A DNA stretch of 64,000 nucleotides from Sporosarcina sp. ZBG7A (GTDB lineage: Bacteria > Bacillota > Bacilli > Bacillales_A > Planococcaceae), in the NCBI RefSeq assembly GCF_000813425.1, contig NZ_JWIB01000015.1:124001-188000 (forward strand), read 5' to 3'. Below are positions 52,934 through 61,949 of this stretch, piece by piece. The translations under genes were made by a program, and so were the position numbers. Numbering within the stretch: the first letter of the stretch is position 1; every line of letters starts with the position of its first letter. Under the pieces are notes generated by a model, which made no database searches, had not been told where the DNA came from, and saw only the letters and a list, made by a program, of their open reading frames with translations.

Positions 52934-54007
52934 ATGAACGGAAAGTTAACAGAATCAATGGGAACAGCCTATACAGGAGGTGGGTTGTCTCACAAGTACG
53001 AGCACCTAATCCAACAAGCTACGACGACGGTGTTCATTAAATCACCACCTACATTTGCGCTATCTAGTATATTGAATGAGCTCGCAGTCTATTATGTAAA
53101 AAGAGGATACGATGTTGACCGATTCAGGAGCCCCTTGCATGTTGAGAAAACAGACGGGATTTATGTGAAAGGACCAGAACTTTTTTACATCGCGGCCTCT
53201 TATCCGGTTCCGCTTGAACCTACAGACCTTGGCGGAAAACACCGCGTTGTAAGCTTTTATGATGTCTATGATGAAACCAAATTACGCGCAAACAATCCTC
53301 AAATTGCTGGACATCTTGAAGAGGCGGCCACTTATTTGGAAAAAGCACTCGCTACACTAACTGAAGCGAAAGCCATCCATGATGAATGGGAAAACGTCAA
53401 CATCCGTCGTATGGATTGGAAAGCTCACGAGGCTAAAATCCAGTCGCTTGCAAGCGAATTATTTGGCACATTGGATTTACGAAAAGATTCCGCAGTTTCA
53501 CACCGCATTATCGGATCGTTGTCATCAAAAGGAGCGCATGACTTCCTCCCATCTATCACCAAATCTCTAAAGCGAAGAATTTTAATCAAAGCCCTTCCCG
53601 GAACGGGCAAGTCCACTATGATGAAAGCACTTGGAGAGGAAGCGGAAAAAAGGGGTATTGATGTTTTATATGGCTGGTGTGGGTTAGATACAGGAAGTAT
53701 TGACCTTGTCCAGTTCCCTGAGCTGTCCGTTTGCCTATTCGACGCAACAGAGCCCCATGTGTATGAGGCAGAACGAGAGGGCGATGAAATTCTGGACCTC
53801 GTCGCGATGTGTGCCCCTAGTGAAAAAGCAGAGCAGGAGATTGATGAAATCCGTCCGCGCTACAAAGAAACAATTGCAAATGCGGCAGGGTATATGCAGT
53901 CCTATGCGCGACTGACAAGTCTTATCGATGCAGGAATGGACAGTGCGCTTGATCAGAAAGCATTCCATGGAAAAGCGGAAATGCTGACAGAACTCCTCGC
54001 CCCGTAA
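52934..54007 (+). CDS. PRK06851-type P-loop protein with degenerate first ATPase site
   Basis: 357 residues, two tandem P-loop-like halves. The C-terminal half has an intact Walker A, IKALPGTGKSTMMKAL near residue 219-234, and LSVCLFDATEPHVYE near 262-276. The N-terminal half aligns with the same pattern but its P-loop reads KSPPTFALSSILNEL near 36-50, lacking the GKS/T. A helical linker (YLEKALATLTEAKAIHDEWENVN) joins them. Resembles the uncharacterised PRK06851 family of Firmicutes, from memory; biochemical role unknown. GGGAG precedes the ATG. Confidence 0.72.
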   Translation: MNGKLTESMGTAYTGGGLSHKYEHLIQQATTTVFIKSPPTFALSSILNELAVYYVKRGYDVDRFRSPLHVEKTDGIYVKGPELFYIAASYPVPLEPTDLGGKHRVVSFYDVYDETKLRANNPQIAGHLEEAATYLEKALATLTEAKAIHDEWENVNIRRMDWKAHEAKIQSLASELFGTLDLRKDSAVSHRIIGSLSSKGAHDFLPSITKSLKRRILIKALPGTGKSTMMKALGEEAEKRGIDVLYGWCGLDTGSIDLVQFPELSVCLFDATEPHVYEAEREGDEILDLVAMCAPSEKAEQEIDEIRPRYKETIANAAGYMQSYARLTSLIDAGMDSALDQKAFHGKAEMLTELLAP

Positions 54008-54079
54008 CACACTTCGGTTATGGGGAAAGGCACAAATATGCTACACTAAGAGCATCATGTGTCTGAAAGGAAGATTAGT

Positions 54080-55270
54080 TTGTCTAACATATTAAACGCA
54101 TTTCTAGACGAGAACTTGCAAGAACTTCGAGATCAGGGACTCTACAACGAAATTGAACCAGTGGAAGGTCCGAATGGTCCAATCATTAAAATCAAAGGCA
54201 ACGATCTCATTAACTTATCATCGAATAACTACTTAGGTCTTGCGACAGACGAGGAATTGAAAAAACTTAATATTGCAGCTGTGAATAAATACGGTGTCGG
54301 TGCGGGAGCCGTGCGTACCATCAACGGTACGCTCGATATCCACATCGAACTTGAGAAAAAACTTGCTGAGTTCAAAGGAACGGAAGCTGCAATTTCCTTC
54401 CAATCTGGATTCAACTGCAACATGGCGGCGATTTCTGCAGTCATGAACAAAAACGATGCGATTTTATCGGATGAATTAAACCACGCATCGATCATCGACG
54501 GTTGCCGTCTATCGGGCGCTAAAATTATCCGTGTGAAGCACCAAGACATGGACGATCTACGTGCGAAAGCAAAAGAAGCGACAGAGTCCGGTTTATACGG
54601 AAAAGTCATGTACATTACAGATGGCGTCTTCTCGATGGATGGAGATATCGCAAACCTTCCAGGAGCTGTTGAAGTTGCGAAAGAATTCGACCTCATCACA
54701 TACGTAGATGATGCGCACGGATCAGGCGTAACTGGCAAAGGGAAAGGAACTGTGAAGCATTTCGGGCTTGAAAAAGAGATCGACATGCAGATGGGAACTC
54801 TTTCAAAAGCAGTCGGCGTTGTGGGCGGTTATGTAGCCGGAACACAAAAACTAATCGACTGGTTGAAAGTTCGTTCACGTCCATTCTTATTCTCGACAGC
54901 AGTACCACCAGGCGACGTGGCAGCAATTATGGGAGCGCTTGATAAAATCAGTGCATCCACTGAACTTCACGACAAGCTGTGGGAAAACGGAGACTATTTG
55001 AAAGCGGGCTTGAAAAAACTCGGCTTCAATATCGGGAACTCCGAAACGCCGATCACACCTTGTATCATTGGAGAAGAAAAACTAACACAGCAATTCTCAA
55101 AACGTCTTGCTGAAGAAGGCGTCTATGCAAAATCGATCGTATTCCCGACTGTACCAAAAGGGACAGGCCGTGTTCGTAACATGCCAACTGCTGCCCACAC
55201 GAAAGAGATGCTCGACGACGCACTTAAGATTTATGAAAAAGTCGGCAAAGAGCTCGGTGTTATCCAATAA
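54080..55270 (+). CDS. kbl: Glycine C-acetyltransferase (2-amino-3-ketobutyrate CoA ligase)
   Basis: 396 residues, PLP enzyme of the alpha-oxoamine synthase family: [13 protein letters not shown] near residue 22, [12 protein letters not shown] near 42, [19 protein letters not shown] near 133, [17 protein letters not shown] near 216, and the PLP Lys in [15 protein letters not shown] near 238-252. Splits 2-amino-3-ketobutyrate into glycine and acetyl-CoA. TTG 54080 has AAAGGA 8 bases upstream and fits the family length; the in-frame GTG 54059 does not. Confidence 0.93.
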   Translation: MSNILNAFLDENLQELRDQGLYNEIEPVEGPNGPIIKIKGNDLINLSSNNYLGLATDEELKKLNIAAVNKYGVGAGAVRTINGTLDIHIELEKKLAEFKGTEAAISFQSGFNCNMAAISAVMNKNDAILSDELNHASIIDGCRLSGAKIIRVKHQDMDDLRAKAKEATESGLYGKVMYITDGVFSMDGDIANLPGAVEVAKEFDLITYVDDAHGSGVTGKGKGTVKHFGLEKEIDMQMGTLSKAVGVVGGYVAGTQKLIDWLKVRSRPFLFSTAVPPGDVAAIMGALDKISASTELHDKLWENGDYLKAGLKKLGFNIGNSETPITPCIIGEEKLTQQFSKRLAEEGVYAKSIVFPTVPKGTGRVRNMPTAAHTKEMLDDALKIYEKVGKELGVIQ

Positions 55271-55310
55271 ATGAATGTGAGTTCGCACTGTGCGATCTTA
55301 TTTAAAAACT

Positions 55311-55358
55311 AAAAAGCAGTCTGGAAAGGATTTTATCCTTTCCAGACTGCTTTTATTT
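55311..55358 (+). terminator. Terminator of kbl
   Basis: A 19-bp perfect stem (55312-55330 with 55336-55354), TTTTA loop and T-tract. Also A-rich on the left, so it can serve the minus strand gene at 55377. Confidence 0.95.
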
Positions 55359-55376
55359 CGTAGGGGTTTCTACAGG

Positions 55377-55523
55377 TCATGCAACTTCTTCATGATAAAC
55401 AGAAGTCAATTCTCCAATTGCAAGTTCGATCTCATATTTGGCGCGATCATCTGAACGTACAAGCACATTCAGTCCTTTGCGACCGTCATGTAGCTGCACA
55501 TAAGTCTCTTCTTCGTAAAACAT
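55377..55523 (-). CDS. Small hypothetical protein (48 residues)
   Basis: A short frame on the minus strand: starts MFYEEETYVQLHDG, ends SVYHEEVA. GGAGAG lies 7 bases before ATG 55523 and overlaps the stop of the gene upstream (gap 11 bases), so the two are probably translated from one message. Acidic, predicted beta-rich, no cysteine. Not recognised. An ATG 6 bases earlier is too close to the ribosome site. Confidence 0.7.
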   Translation of the reverse strand: MFYEEETYVQLHDGRKGLNVLVRSDDRAKYEIELAIGELTSVYHEEVA

Positions 55524-55534
55524 GGCCATCTCTC

Positions 55535-56203
55535 CTATTGGATAATGGGAGATACTTGGTCTTGACGGTGGAACAGAGACACCAATACATAATGCTGAAC
55601 TCCGCGGGCGTGGGAAGTTGAGAGCTCCACTTCTTTGCGATAGGCGGTTTGGTCTCCAGACTGTTTGGCGATGCTAGCTTGAAGAGCATGTTTCATCCAT
55701 TGGTTTTTGATGGCAGTTTGTAGAGCTTGAGCACCTTCTATATTTCCTTCCATCAACAAGGCATTTGCCGTGTAGTAGTTCACATAATCCGCTGTAGGTA
55801 AGTGAATGGATAGACGGTGCAGCGCCTCTACATCTTGTTGCCAAACAGCAAGATTCGCTGCGTAAACTGCTTGAACTTTAGGTTGTTTGTGAGTTTGTAG
55901 TATGGTTTCGATTGTTTCTATGATCGTTTCGTCCGTTTCATGGGCAATAGCATAAGCATAAGCGAAAAGGGTATTTGAACGATTCTTCGTCAAAAACTTA
56001 TCGATTTTGTCCATATCCTTCGTTCCATAAATGATATAAATCGGCCATCCGAGTGTAATCGACATATATACAACTATTACAATAGCGAACACGGCCCAAA
56101 AAGGAATATTTGCAAATAGTAGCACCACGGTAAGGAGAACTCCACCGCCAAATAATAAAAGCCAACGGGCAACTCCTTGGATAAGAAATGGATTATCTTT
56201 CAA
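55535..56203 (-). CDS. Membrane protein with TPR-like cytosolic part
   Basis: 222 residues. Two membrane helices (WLLLFGGGVLLTVVLLFANI and FWAVFAIVIVVYMSITLGW) within residues 14-58, then about 160 residues of helical repeats (AYAYAIAHETDETIIETIETIL, YYTANALLMEGNIEGAQALQTAI) resembling TPR. Not recognised beyond that. TTG 56203 has GGAGG 9 bases upstream; GTG 56212 abuts the ribosome site. Confidence 0.72.
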   Translation of the reverse strand: MKDNPFLIQGVARWLLLFGGGVLLTVVLLFANIPFWAVFAIVIVVYMSITLGWPIYIIYGTKDMDKIDKFLTKNRSNTLFAYAYAIAHETDETIIETIETILQTHKQPKVQAVYAANLAVWQQDVEALHRLSIHLPTADYVNYYTANALLMEGNIEGAQALQTAIKNQWMKHALQASIAKQSGDQTAYRKEVELSTSHARGVQHYVLVSLFHRQDQVSPIIQ

Positions 56204-56227
56204 GCTATACACCCTCCAGTTACCAAC

Positions 56228-56239
56228 ATTATACCATAC
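56228..56239 (-). promoter_or_regulatory. Extended -10 promoter of the TPR-like membrane protein
   Basis: Minus strand TGGTATAAT, a perfect extended -10 close to the start codon. No convincing -35. Confidence 0.4.
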
Positions 56240-56274
56240 AATTCCGACAACTGAAGGAAACGTTATTCAATGAA

Positions 56275-56303
56275 TTGTATTTTCCAGCAGAACAGTTTAT
56301 AAT
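56275..56303 (+). promoter_or_regulatory. SigA promoter of the threonine dehydrogenase gene
   Basis: TTGTAT (56275-56280), 17-base spacer, TATAAT (56298-56303). It would start a leader of about 80 bases. Confidence 0.65.
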
Positions 56304-56324
56304 CAGTTTCAGTTATTGAAACTG
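56304..56324. promoter_or_regulatory. Inverted repeat at the tdh transcription start
   Basis: CAGTTTCA, GTTAT, TGAAACTG: a perfect 8-bp dyad right after the -10. Either an operator or a 5'-end mRNA hairpin. Confidence 0.45.
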
Positions 56325-56391
56325 GATATTTTATTTGATAAACACGAACTGTCCTCTCCAAAAAGACAAACATTCATAGGGGGAATACACG

Positions 56392-57336
56392 ATGAAAAAA
56401 ATTATGGTGACCGGAGCACTCGGTCAAATCGGTTCAGAGCTGATTACCAAATTGCGAGCGGAATATGGTGTCGACAATGTGTTGGCAACAGACATTCGCG
56501 AGCCGCAAACAGAAATGAATGGACCTTTCGCAATTCTTGACGTAACTGAGGGTGGAAAAATGACCCGAATTGCAAAAGAATTCGGAGCAGACACGCTCAT
56601 GCACATGGCGGCATTGCTTTCCGCAAAAGCGGAAGAGAACCCGATGCTCGCTTGGAACCTGAACATGGGAGGACTAGTGAATGCGCTGGAGACAGCACGT
56701 GAATTGGATCTTCAGTTCTTCACACCAAGCTCGATCGGCTCATTTGGACCATCGACTCCAAAAGAAAACACACCACAAGATACATTCCAACGCCCTACAA
56801 CGATGTATGGAGTGAACAAAGTGTCTGGTGAATTGCTATGTGATTATTATTATCAAAAGTTCGGCGTCGATACACGTGGTGTTCGATTCCCTGGACTCAT
56901 TTCATACGTTGCGCAACCAGGTGGCGGCACAACTGATTATGCAGTAGATATTTTCTATAAAGCGGTAGAAGAAGGCAAGTATACGTCATTTATCGCGGAA
57001 GGTACGTACATGGATATGATGTATATGCCAGATGCGTTGCAAGCCATTGTGGACTTAATGGAAACCGATGCAGCTAACTTGAAACATCGTAACGCTTTCA
57101 ACGTAACTGCGATGAGCTTCGAGCCATCCGAGCTGGCAGCAGCTATCCAAAAGCACATCCCAACGTTTAAAATTAGTTATGATGTCGATCCGGTTCGCCA
57201 ATCAATCGCAGATAGCTGGCCAAACTCTCTTGATACATCTGTAGCAGAATCTGAGTGGGGCTTCAAATCTACTTATGACCTCGATGCGATGGTAGTAGAT
57301 ATGCTAGAAAAGATTCGTGAAAAAGTGAATGCTTGA
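56392..57336 (+). CDS. L-threonine 3-dehydrogenase, NAD-epimerase type
   Basis: 314 residues, extended [23 protein letters not shown] at the N-terminus, [23 protein letters not shown] near 64-86, [12 protein letters not shown] near 110, catalytic Y in [18 protein letters not shown] near 135-152, [10 protein letters not shown] near 162. Matches short-chain L-threonine dehydrogenases that feed 2-amino-3-ketobutyrate to Kbl, whose gene lies about 1.1 kb upstream. GGGGG precedes the ATG; own promoter. Confidence 0.88.
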   Translation: MKKIMVTGALGQIGSELITKLRAEYGVDNVLATDIREPQTEMNGPFAILDVTEGGKMTRIAKEFGADTLMHMAALLSAKAEENPMLAWNLNMGGLVNALETARELDLQFFTPSSIGSFGPSTPKENTPQDTFQRPTTMYGVNKVSGELLCDYYYQKFGVDTRGVRFPGLISYVAQPGGGTTDYAVDIFYKAVEEGKYTSFIAEGTYMDMMYMPDALQAIVDLMETDAANLKHRNAFNVTAMSFEPSELAAAIQKHIPTFKISYDVDPVRQSIADSWPNSLDTSVAESEWGFKSTYDLDAMVVDMLEKIREKVNA

Positions 57337-57343
57337 TAAAATG

Positions 57344-57385
57344 AACCCGCTCGCACCGTTAAATACTGGTGCGAGCGGGTTTTTG
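57344..57385 (+). terminator. Terminator of the threonine dehydrogenase gene
   Basis: AACCCGCTCGCACC (57344-57357) and its exact complement at 57368-57381, then T3. Confidence 0.93.
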
Positions 57386-57404
57386 CGTGGGAGATAGGGT
57401 GCAT

Positions 57405-57817
57405 ATGCTCATAAATCTGGGGAATTGATCATAAACGTGGGAGAGTGCTCATAAAGCATGAAAAGTGATCATAAACCTGGGAAAGTGCTCAAAAAGCGTG
57501 AAAAGTGATCATAAACCTGGGAAAGTGCTCATAAAGCATGAAAAATGCTCATAAATCTGGGAAAGTGCTCATAAAGCATGAAAAGTGATCATAAACGTGG
57601 GAAAGTGCTCACAAAGCGTGAAAAGTGATCATAAGCCTGGGAAAGAGCTCATAAAGCATGAAAAGTGATCATAAGCCTGGAAAAGTGCTCATAAAGCGTG
57701 AAAAGTGATCATAAACAAGGGAAAGAGCTCATAAAGCGTGAAAAGTGATCATAACCTTGGGAAAGAGCTCATAAAGCATGAAAAGTGATCATAAACCTGA
57801 GAAAGAGCTCATACTCT
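57405..57817 (+). repeat. Family A 20-bp repeat array, 21 units
   Basis: The longest array: 21 units at exactly 20-bp spacing from 57405 to 57805. GTGCTCATAAAGCATGAAAA and GTGATCATAAACCTGGGAAA alternate with few exceptions. Starts 20 bases past the tdh terminator and ends 80 bases before the next one. The stretch 57818-57893 has the TCGCGACCAAC motif also found by other arrays. Confidence 0.97.
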
Positions 57818-57893
57818 CAGCCTCCACACGCCCGCGGAAGCGAAACCCTATTCACCCACCACCTAATATCGCGACCAACCAAGCACTCCCTAA

Positions 57894-57940
57894 AACAAAA
57901 AATCACCCCTATGCAACTAACTAGCTGCATAGGGGTGATT
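57894..57940 (-). terminator. Terminator of the YjiH-family gene
   Basis: AATCACCCCTATGCA (57901-57915) and its exact complement at 57926-57940; T6 on the minus strand. Confidence 0.93.
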
Positions 57941-57950
57941 CTAATTTCTA

Positions 57951-59306
57951 TTAAAATAACAAGTGGGCAACGCCCGCCACGATTGGCAGCGCGATGATCG
58001 TACGAAGTAAGAAAATCACAATCAAATCCCAGATGTTGACGGGAATCTTAGTGCCTAGAATCAAACCACCGACTTCAGACAAGTAGATTAGCTGAACGAC
58101 AGAGACGGTCGCCACTGTGAAAAGGGTAATCGGATCAGAAATCATACCGTCTGCAAGAAGAGCAGGCAAGAACATATCTGTAATCCCGACAACCATAAGT
58201 GAACCGGCTTCAGCTGCTTCAGGAATATGAAGCAGATTTAAATATGGAACAAATGGCTTCCCAAGAATCGTAAATAGACTTGTATACTCTGCAAGCATCG
58301 TTGCAATCGTACCGAATGCCATAACGATTGGTGCTACGCCAATCCACATATCAAGTACGTTTCGGAATCCGTCGCCAACAATTTTACCTGGCGAACGGTT
58401 TTTATCCGCAGTTGCGAGCGCGTTTTCAATTCCGTGAGAGAATACATTATACCCCTCTGGTAGACTTTCCTCAGTTCCTGTCTGCGGAGAGCCATCGATG
58501 AACTCATCAGGTTTCTTCGAAAGAGGATAGATTCTTGGCATAATGAGACCGAGGACAAGACCCACCACTGCAACCGTTGCATAAAATGGAACGAAGTAGT
58601 TTTCAAGACCAACAGTCTTAATGATAACAAGAGAGAATGTAATCGAAACGATCGAGAACGTCGTTGCAATAACGGCTGCTTCCCGTTTCGTATAATGTCC
58701 ATCTTCGTATTGTTTACTCGTCAACAAGACACCGATTGTCCCGTCTCCAACCCAAGACGTCAGTGCATCAATGGAGGATCGGCCAGGAAGCTTGAATAAC
58801 GGACGCATGATTTTTACCATCATCGTTCCGAAAAACTCGAGCAATCCAAAATTTAATAATAATGGCAAGAACAAACCTGCGAATAGGAAAATGGTGTATA
58901 AGAACGAAACGAGTCCATCAGGTGATAGTAACATTCCGCCCGTATTTTCACTCCAGATCGCTTCAGGTCCGAGTTTGTAAGTCACCATTACAGCGAAAAC
59001 AGCACCAACTACGCGCGTCAATGTCCAGAACGGTGTCACTTTGAACAACGTTTGGGCGAAAGTCGGCTTGGCACCTTCGTCTTTTTGGACAAACAAGAAG
59101 ATCACAGAACCAACTGCTGAAACAATAATGAGGACCATCGCGGCAAACGGCATAGCAGGTTCCACAAGACCAGAGAGTTTGTCAGCTAGAAAAGCAATCG
59201 GAACTTTCCAGCCATCACCGATTTTCAGTGGGATCATAAACAGAATGACCCCGATGATAGATGGAACTAAAAACAATAACCAGTTGGATAAAGACGCTTT
59301 TTTCAT
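57951..59306 (-). CDS. YjiH-family transporter with nucleoside-recognition (Gate) domains
   Basis: 451 residues, ten or more helices. Two Gate-type segments: LTSWVGDGTIGVLLTSKQYEDG near residue 180-201 and ITDMFLPALLADGMISDP near 380-397. Matches the YjiH family, putative permeases often placed beside amino-acid or peptide catabolism genes; no such partner here. ATG 59306 with AAGGAG 7 bases upstream; an earlier in-frame start is rejected. Confidence 0.82.
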   Translation of the reverse strand: MKKASLSNWLLFLVPSIIGVILFMIPLKIGDGWKVPIAFLADKLSGLVEPAMPFAAMVLIIVSAVGSVIFLFVQKDEGAKPTFAQTLFKVTPFWTLTRVVGAVFAVMVTYKLGPEAIWSENTGGMLLSPDGLVSFLYTIFLFAGLFLPLLLNFGLLEFFGTMMVKIMRPLFKLPGRSSIDALTSWVGDGTIGVLLTSKQYEDGHYTKREAAVIATTFSIVSITFSLVIIKTVGLENYFVPFYATVAVVGLVLGLIMPRIYPLSKKPDEFIDGSPQTGTEESLPEGYNVFSHGIENALATADKNRSPGKIVGDGFRNVLDMWIGVAPIVMAFGTIATMLAEYTSLFTILGKPFVPYLNLLHIPEAAEAGSLMVVGITDMFLPALLADGMISDPITLFTVATVSVVQLIYLSEVGGLILGTKIPVNIWDLIVIFLLRTIIALPIVAGVAHLLF

Positions 59307-59340
59307 GGATGAGCTCCTTCGCAATTAGTAATGCATACTA

Positions 59341-59354
59341 TGTATATTTATTCA
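59341..59354. promoter_or_regulatory. Candidate ARG box upstream of the YjiH gene
   Basis: TGTATATTTATTCA differs at one position from the ArgR/AhrC half-box pattern TGAATAWWWATTCA; next to it ATTCAT-GATA-ATGAAT (59350-59365) is a perfect dyad. Suggests arginine-responsive control; inference only. Confidence 0.35.
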
Positions 59355-59478
59355 TGATAATGAATGAATACCAAAAAGTAAACTAGAAATTTTCTCCAAA
59401 GCTCTATATGTATACCCGGATTCACTAGCTGGAAAACTAGTGAACCGAGAACTACCGCATTGAAAGCGGTTTCCTTAC

Positions 59479-60144
59479 TTAAAAGGTGTATGTGTAGAAA
59501 TGTTCTGTCTTTAACCATCTTAACGCATCAGCATCTTCCGCGTCCAGACGTTTTTGCATATCTTCCATCATCCAAACAGTTTGAGATGCATGAGCATTCA
59601 TCGCTCCGAGCTTTTTCTCTGTCACTCCAGACACATCGTGGTGTACGTCTGGATGTCCGATAACTTCTACTGTTTTATTGTCGAATGCAATCGTATACAA
59701 CTTAGGACGCTCGGATTCTGACATTCTACGGATCGCTTCAACAACTGCGCGTCCTGTAGCATCATGATCAGGGTGTACAGACAATCCTGGATAGAACGAG
59801 ATGATCAGTGAAGGATTTAATTCTTCTATCAAGTCTGCAACGAGCTTCACCATTTTCTCATCGTCCTCAAACTCTACAGTTTTGTCGCGAAGGCCCATCA
59901 TACGTAAATCCGTTAGTCCCATAGCGTCAGCCGATGCTTGGAGCTCTTTTTTACGGATCATTGGTAACGTTTCGCGGTTGGCAAATGGGGGATTCCCAAG
60001 ATTTCGTCCCATTTCACCGAGTGTTAAACAAGCGTATGTCACAGGGACGCCCATTTCAATATAGGTTGCGATTGTACCCGAAACACCGAATGCTTCATCA
60101 TCCGGGTGTGGGAAAATGACTAATACGTGACGTTCTTTTTCCAT
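59479..60144 (-). CDS. bshB2: Bacillithiol biosynthesis deacetylase BshB2
   Basis: 221 residues, zinc LmbE-type deacetylase: FPHPDDEAFGVSGTIATY near residue 11-28 (His, Asp, Asp), YPGLSVHPDHDATGRAVVEA near 118-137 (HPDH). Removes acetate from GlcNAc-malate in bacillithiol synthesis. AAAGGAGG precedes the ATG. Follows yojF by 20 bases, as in Bacillus (yojF-yojG). Confidence 0.93.
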   Translation of the reverse strand: MEKERHVLVIFPHPDDEAFGVSGTIATYIEMGVPVTYACLTLGEMGRNLGNPPFANRETLPMIRKKELQASADAMGLTDLRMMGLRDKTVEFEDDEKMVKLVADLIEELNPSLIISFYPGLSVHPDHDATGRAVVEAIRRMSESERPKLYTIAFDNKTVEVIGHPDVHHDVSGVTEKKLGAMNAHASQTVWMMEDMQKRLDAEDADALRWLKTEHFYTYTF

Positions 60145-60164
60145 CTCTATTGGTCCTCCTTTTG

Positions 60165-60515
60165 TTAATACGTGAACGGAGTTTCGCTAATTTCGAGGGA
60201 TACAGCCAATTTACCATCTGGTCCTAAACCCGCCATTAGCAGACGTCCGTGTTCGTCCAATTCATAGTGTGTAATTCCTTGCGCGTAAATCCACCCCGAA
60301 GGTAGTTTCAACCCGATCCGGTGAGGGGAGTCGCCCGCCACTTTTCCAAGTTCGTAGTTCACAACAATATTGCGGATGAACGCACCCGCGTTAAAGAATC
60401 CTTCCTGAAAATGCGCAGCATAAGAGCCGTTTGTCGTCTCCAAATGAATGTAGACATCTTTGCCCGCAAAGGAATCGATCAAGCTCTGTAGCTGATCTCG
60501 TTGTACAAGTTCCAC
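60165..60515 (-). CDS. yojF: YojF-family protein (DUF1806)
   Basis: 116 residues, the DUF1806 family that is nearly always next to bshB2: ELVQRDQLQSLIDSFAGKDVY at the N-terminus, NGSYAAHFQEGFFNAGAFIRN near residue 29-49 and GLKLPSGWIYAQGITHYELD near 68-87. Role unknown, perhaps linked to bacillithiol. GTG 60515 with AGGAGGAA upstream. Confidence 0.9.
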   Translation of the reverse strand: MELVQRDQLQSLIDSFAGKDVYIHLETTNGSYAAHFQEGFFNAGAFIRNIVVNYELGKVAGDSPHRIGLKLPSGWIYAQGITHYELDEHGRLLMAGLGPDGKLAVSLEISETPFTY

Positions 60516-60554
60516 ATGTCTTCCTCCTCTGGCTTCTTTTTTACTCTGCCTTCA

Positions 60555-60560
60555 ATTATA
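60555..60560 (-). promoter_or_regulatory. -10 element of the yojF-bshB2 operon
   Basis: Minus strand TATAAT, a perfect -10 about 40 bases before the yojF start; the -35 (TCGCAA at 17 bases) is poor. Confidence 0.45.
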
Positions 60561-60601
60561 TCCGGTAAGCGAAGCAATTGCGATTATGCAGTTTCAGCAA
60601 C

Positions 60602-60637
60602 AAAAAAGCACGGAAGGACAAGTCCCACCAGTGCTTG
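60602..60637 (-). terminator. Terminator of pdxK
   Basis: AAGCAC (60606-60611) and GTGCTT (60631-60636) with a long loop; T6 on the minus strand. Confidence 0.65.
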
Positions 60638-60643
60638 AAAAAC

Positions 60644-61477
60644 TTAAACTTCAGTTGTCGTAATTTCAGGTCCGCCATAACGGTTTTTAGCTCCGTGCAT
60701 GACAGGTCCTACATACTCGTTCAATTTCCAGCCGTTAGCGATTGCAGCAGCAACGAACGCTTTTGCTTCAATTACTGCATCTTTAATATCTTGTCCGTTT
60801 GCTAAGTTTGCTGTAATTGCAGCGGCAAACGTACAGCCTGCGCCGTGGTTATAGTGAGTATCCGTTTTTTCGGATTCCAATAAAAGATGGGTTTTCCCGT
60901 CATAGAACAAGTCTGCTGCTTTATCGTGCTGCAGCTGCTTGCCGCCTTTGATGACGACATTGCGTGCGCCGAGAGAATGAATCTTCTCAGCAGTCGCTTT
61001 CATCTGCTCGATTGTGCTAGGAGTTTTCATACCTGCAAGCTGTCCAGCTTCGAACAAGTTTGGCGTTACGATTTCAGCACGTGGAAGTAAGTATTCAATC
61101 ATTGCGTCGACAGTTCCAGGGTTCAGGACTTCGTCTTCCCCCTTACAAACCATAACAGGGTCAATCACGACGTGTGATAGCTCGGATTCAGCAATTGCTT
61201 CACCTGCTGTTTGAATGACTTCTTCTGTACTTAACATGCCTGTTTTAATGGCATCGATGCCAGTGGAAAGGGCAGTTTTGATTTGCGATTTGATCACATC
61301 GATTGGAAGGGAGTAGACATTGTGACTCCAATGCTTGTCCGGATCCATTGTGACGACAACTGTCAATGCAGTCATGCCATATGTACCAAGTTCTTGGAAA
61401 GTTTTAAGGTCTGCCTGTATGCCGGCGCCGCCGGAAGTATCTGATCCTGCAATTGTCAAAGTCTTTTTCAACGTCAT
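60644..61477 (-). CDS. pdxK: Pyridoxine/pyridoxal kinase (ThiD-like fold)
   Basis: 277 residues of the ribokinase fold, close to Bacillus PdxK: LTIAGSDTSGGAGIQADLKTF at residue 6-26, GMTALTVVVTMDP near 34, VVIDPVMVCKGEDEVL near 104-119, VTPNLFEAGQLAGM near 137, and the ATP/anion-hole segment YNHGAGCTFAAAI near 209-221. Phosphorylates B6 vitamers, perhaps also hydroxymethylpyrimidine. ATG 61477 preceded by AAGGAGTC. Confidence 0.92.
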   Translation of the reverse strand: MTLKKTLTIAGSDTSGGAGIQADLKTFQELGTYGMTALTVVVTMDPDKHWSHNVYSLPIDVIKSQIKTALSTGIDAIKTGMLSTEEVIQTAGEAIAESELSHVVIDPVMVCKGEDEVLNPGTVDAMIEYLLPRAEIVTPNLFEAGQLAGMKTPSTIEQMKATAEKIHSLGARNVVIKGGKQLQHDKAADLFYDGKTHLLLESEKTDTHYNHGAGCTFAAAITANLANGQDIKDAVIEAKAFVAAAIANGWKLNEYVGPVMHGAKNRYGGPEITTTEV

Positions 61478-61550
61478 TATAGAGGACTCCTTTACGAATA
61501 GGGTATACTTAAGTGTACTCAATCAGAAAAGCAAATACAAATTGTGCGAA

Positions 61551-61799
61551 TTATGCACGTGCCAGCTTGAGAAGGATGAATCCAAGGCCGCCTCCTGCGA
61601 CTAAACAGATTGCACTTCCTATATAATGGCCTCCTTGTGCGAGACCGATTGTTAGCGCAATGAGAAACAACATAGCGATGCCGAAGATGCCGTAAAAGAA
61701 TAGCATTCCTGCACTTTTTGAGGACTCAGTATACGATTCTCCATCTTTTGCGGCTTCTGCAATACGCTTCACTTTTTCACGAATCGGAACGTTGGACAA
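61551..61799 (-). CDS. Small membrane protein, two helices
   Basis: 82 residues: a basic soluble start (REKVKRIAEAAKDGESYTESSKSAG) followed by two helices (MLFFYGIFGIAMLFLIALTIGL and AICLVAGGGLGFILLKLA). Not recognised. TTG 61799 has AAGGAGGG 7 bases upstream, which supports it as real. Confidence 0.65.
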   Translation of the reverse strand: MSNVPIREKVKRIAEAAKDGESYTESSKSAGMLFFYGIFGIAMLFLIALTIGLAQGGHYIGSAICLVAGGGLGFILLKLARA

Positions 61800-61949
61800 G
61801 GCAATCCCTCCTTCGCGCCATCATACCACGACGGAATACTTGTCTGCACGGGAACTTTCCTGCAAACTGTACGTACCGATTAAGGCTGTTTTTTATCAAC
61901 TATAAAGAAAGACCAATAGCTAGAATCGCTGTTGCAAAGGAGGAATGAC

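Noticed and set aside
57785..57997. Coding frame of 70 residues at the end of the array
   Set aside because: Starts inside repeat units and crosses a strong terminator.
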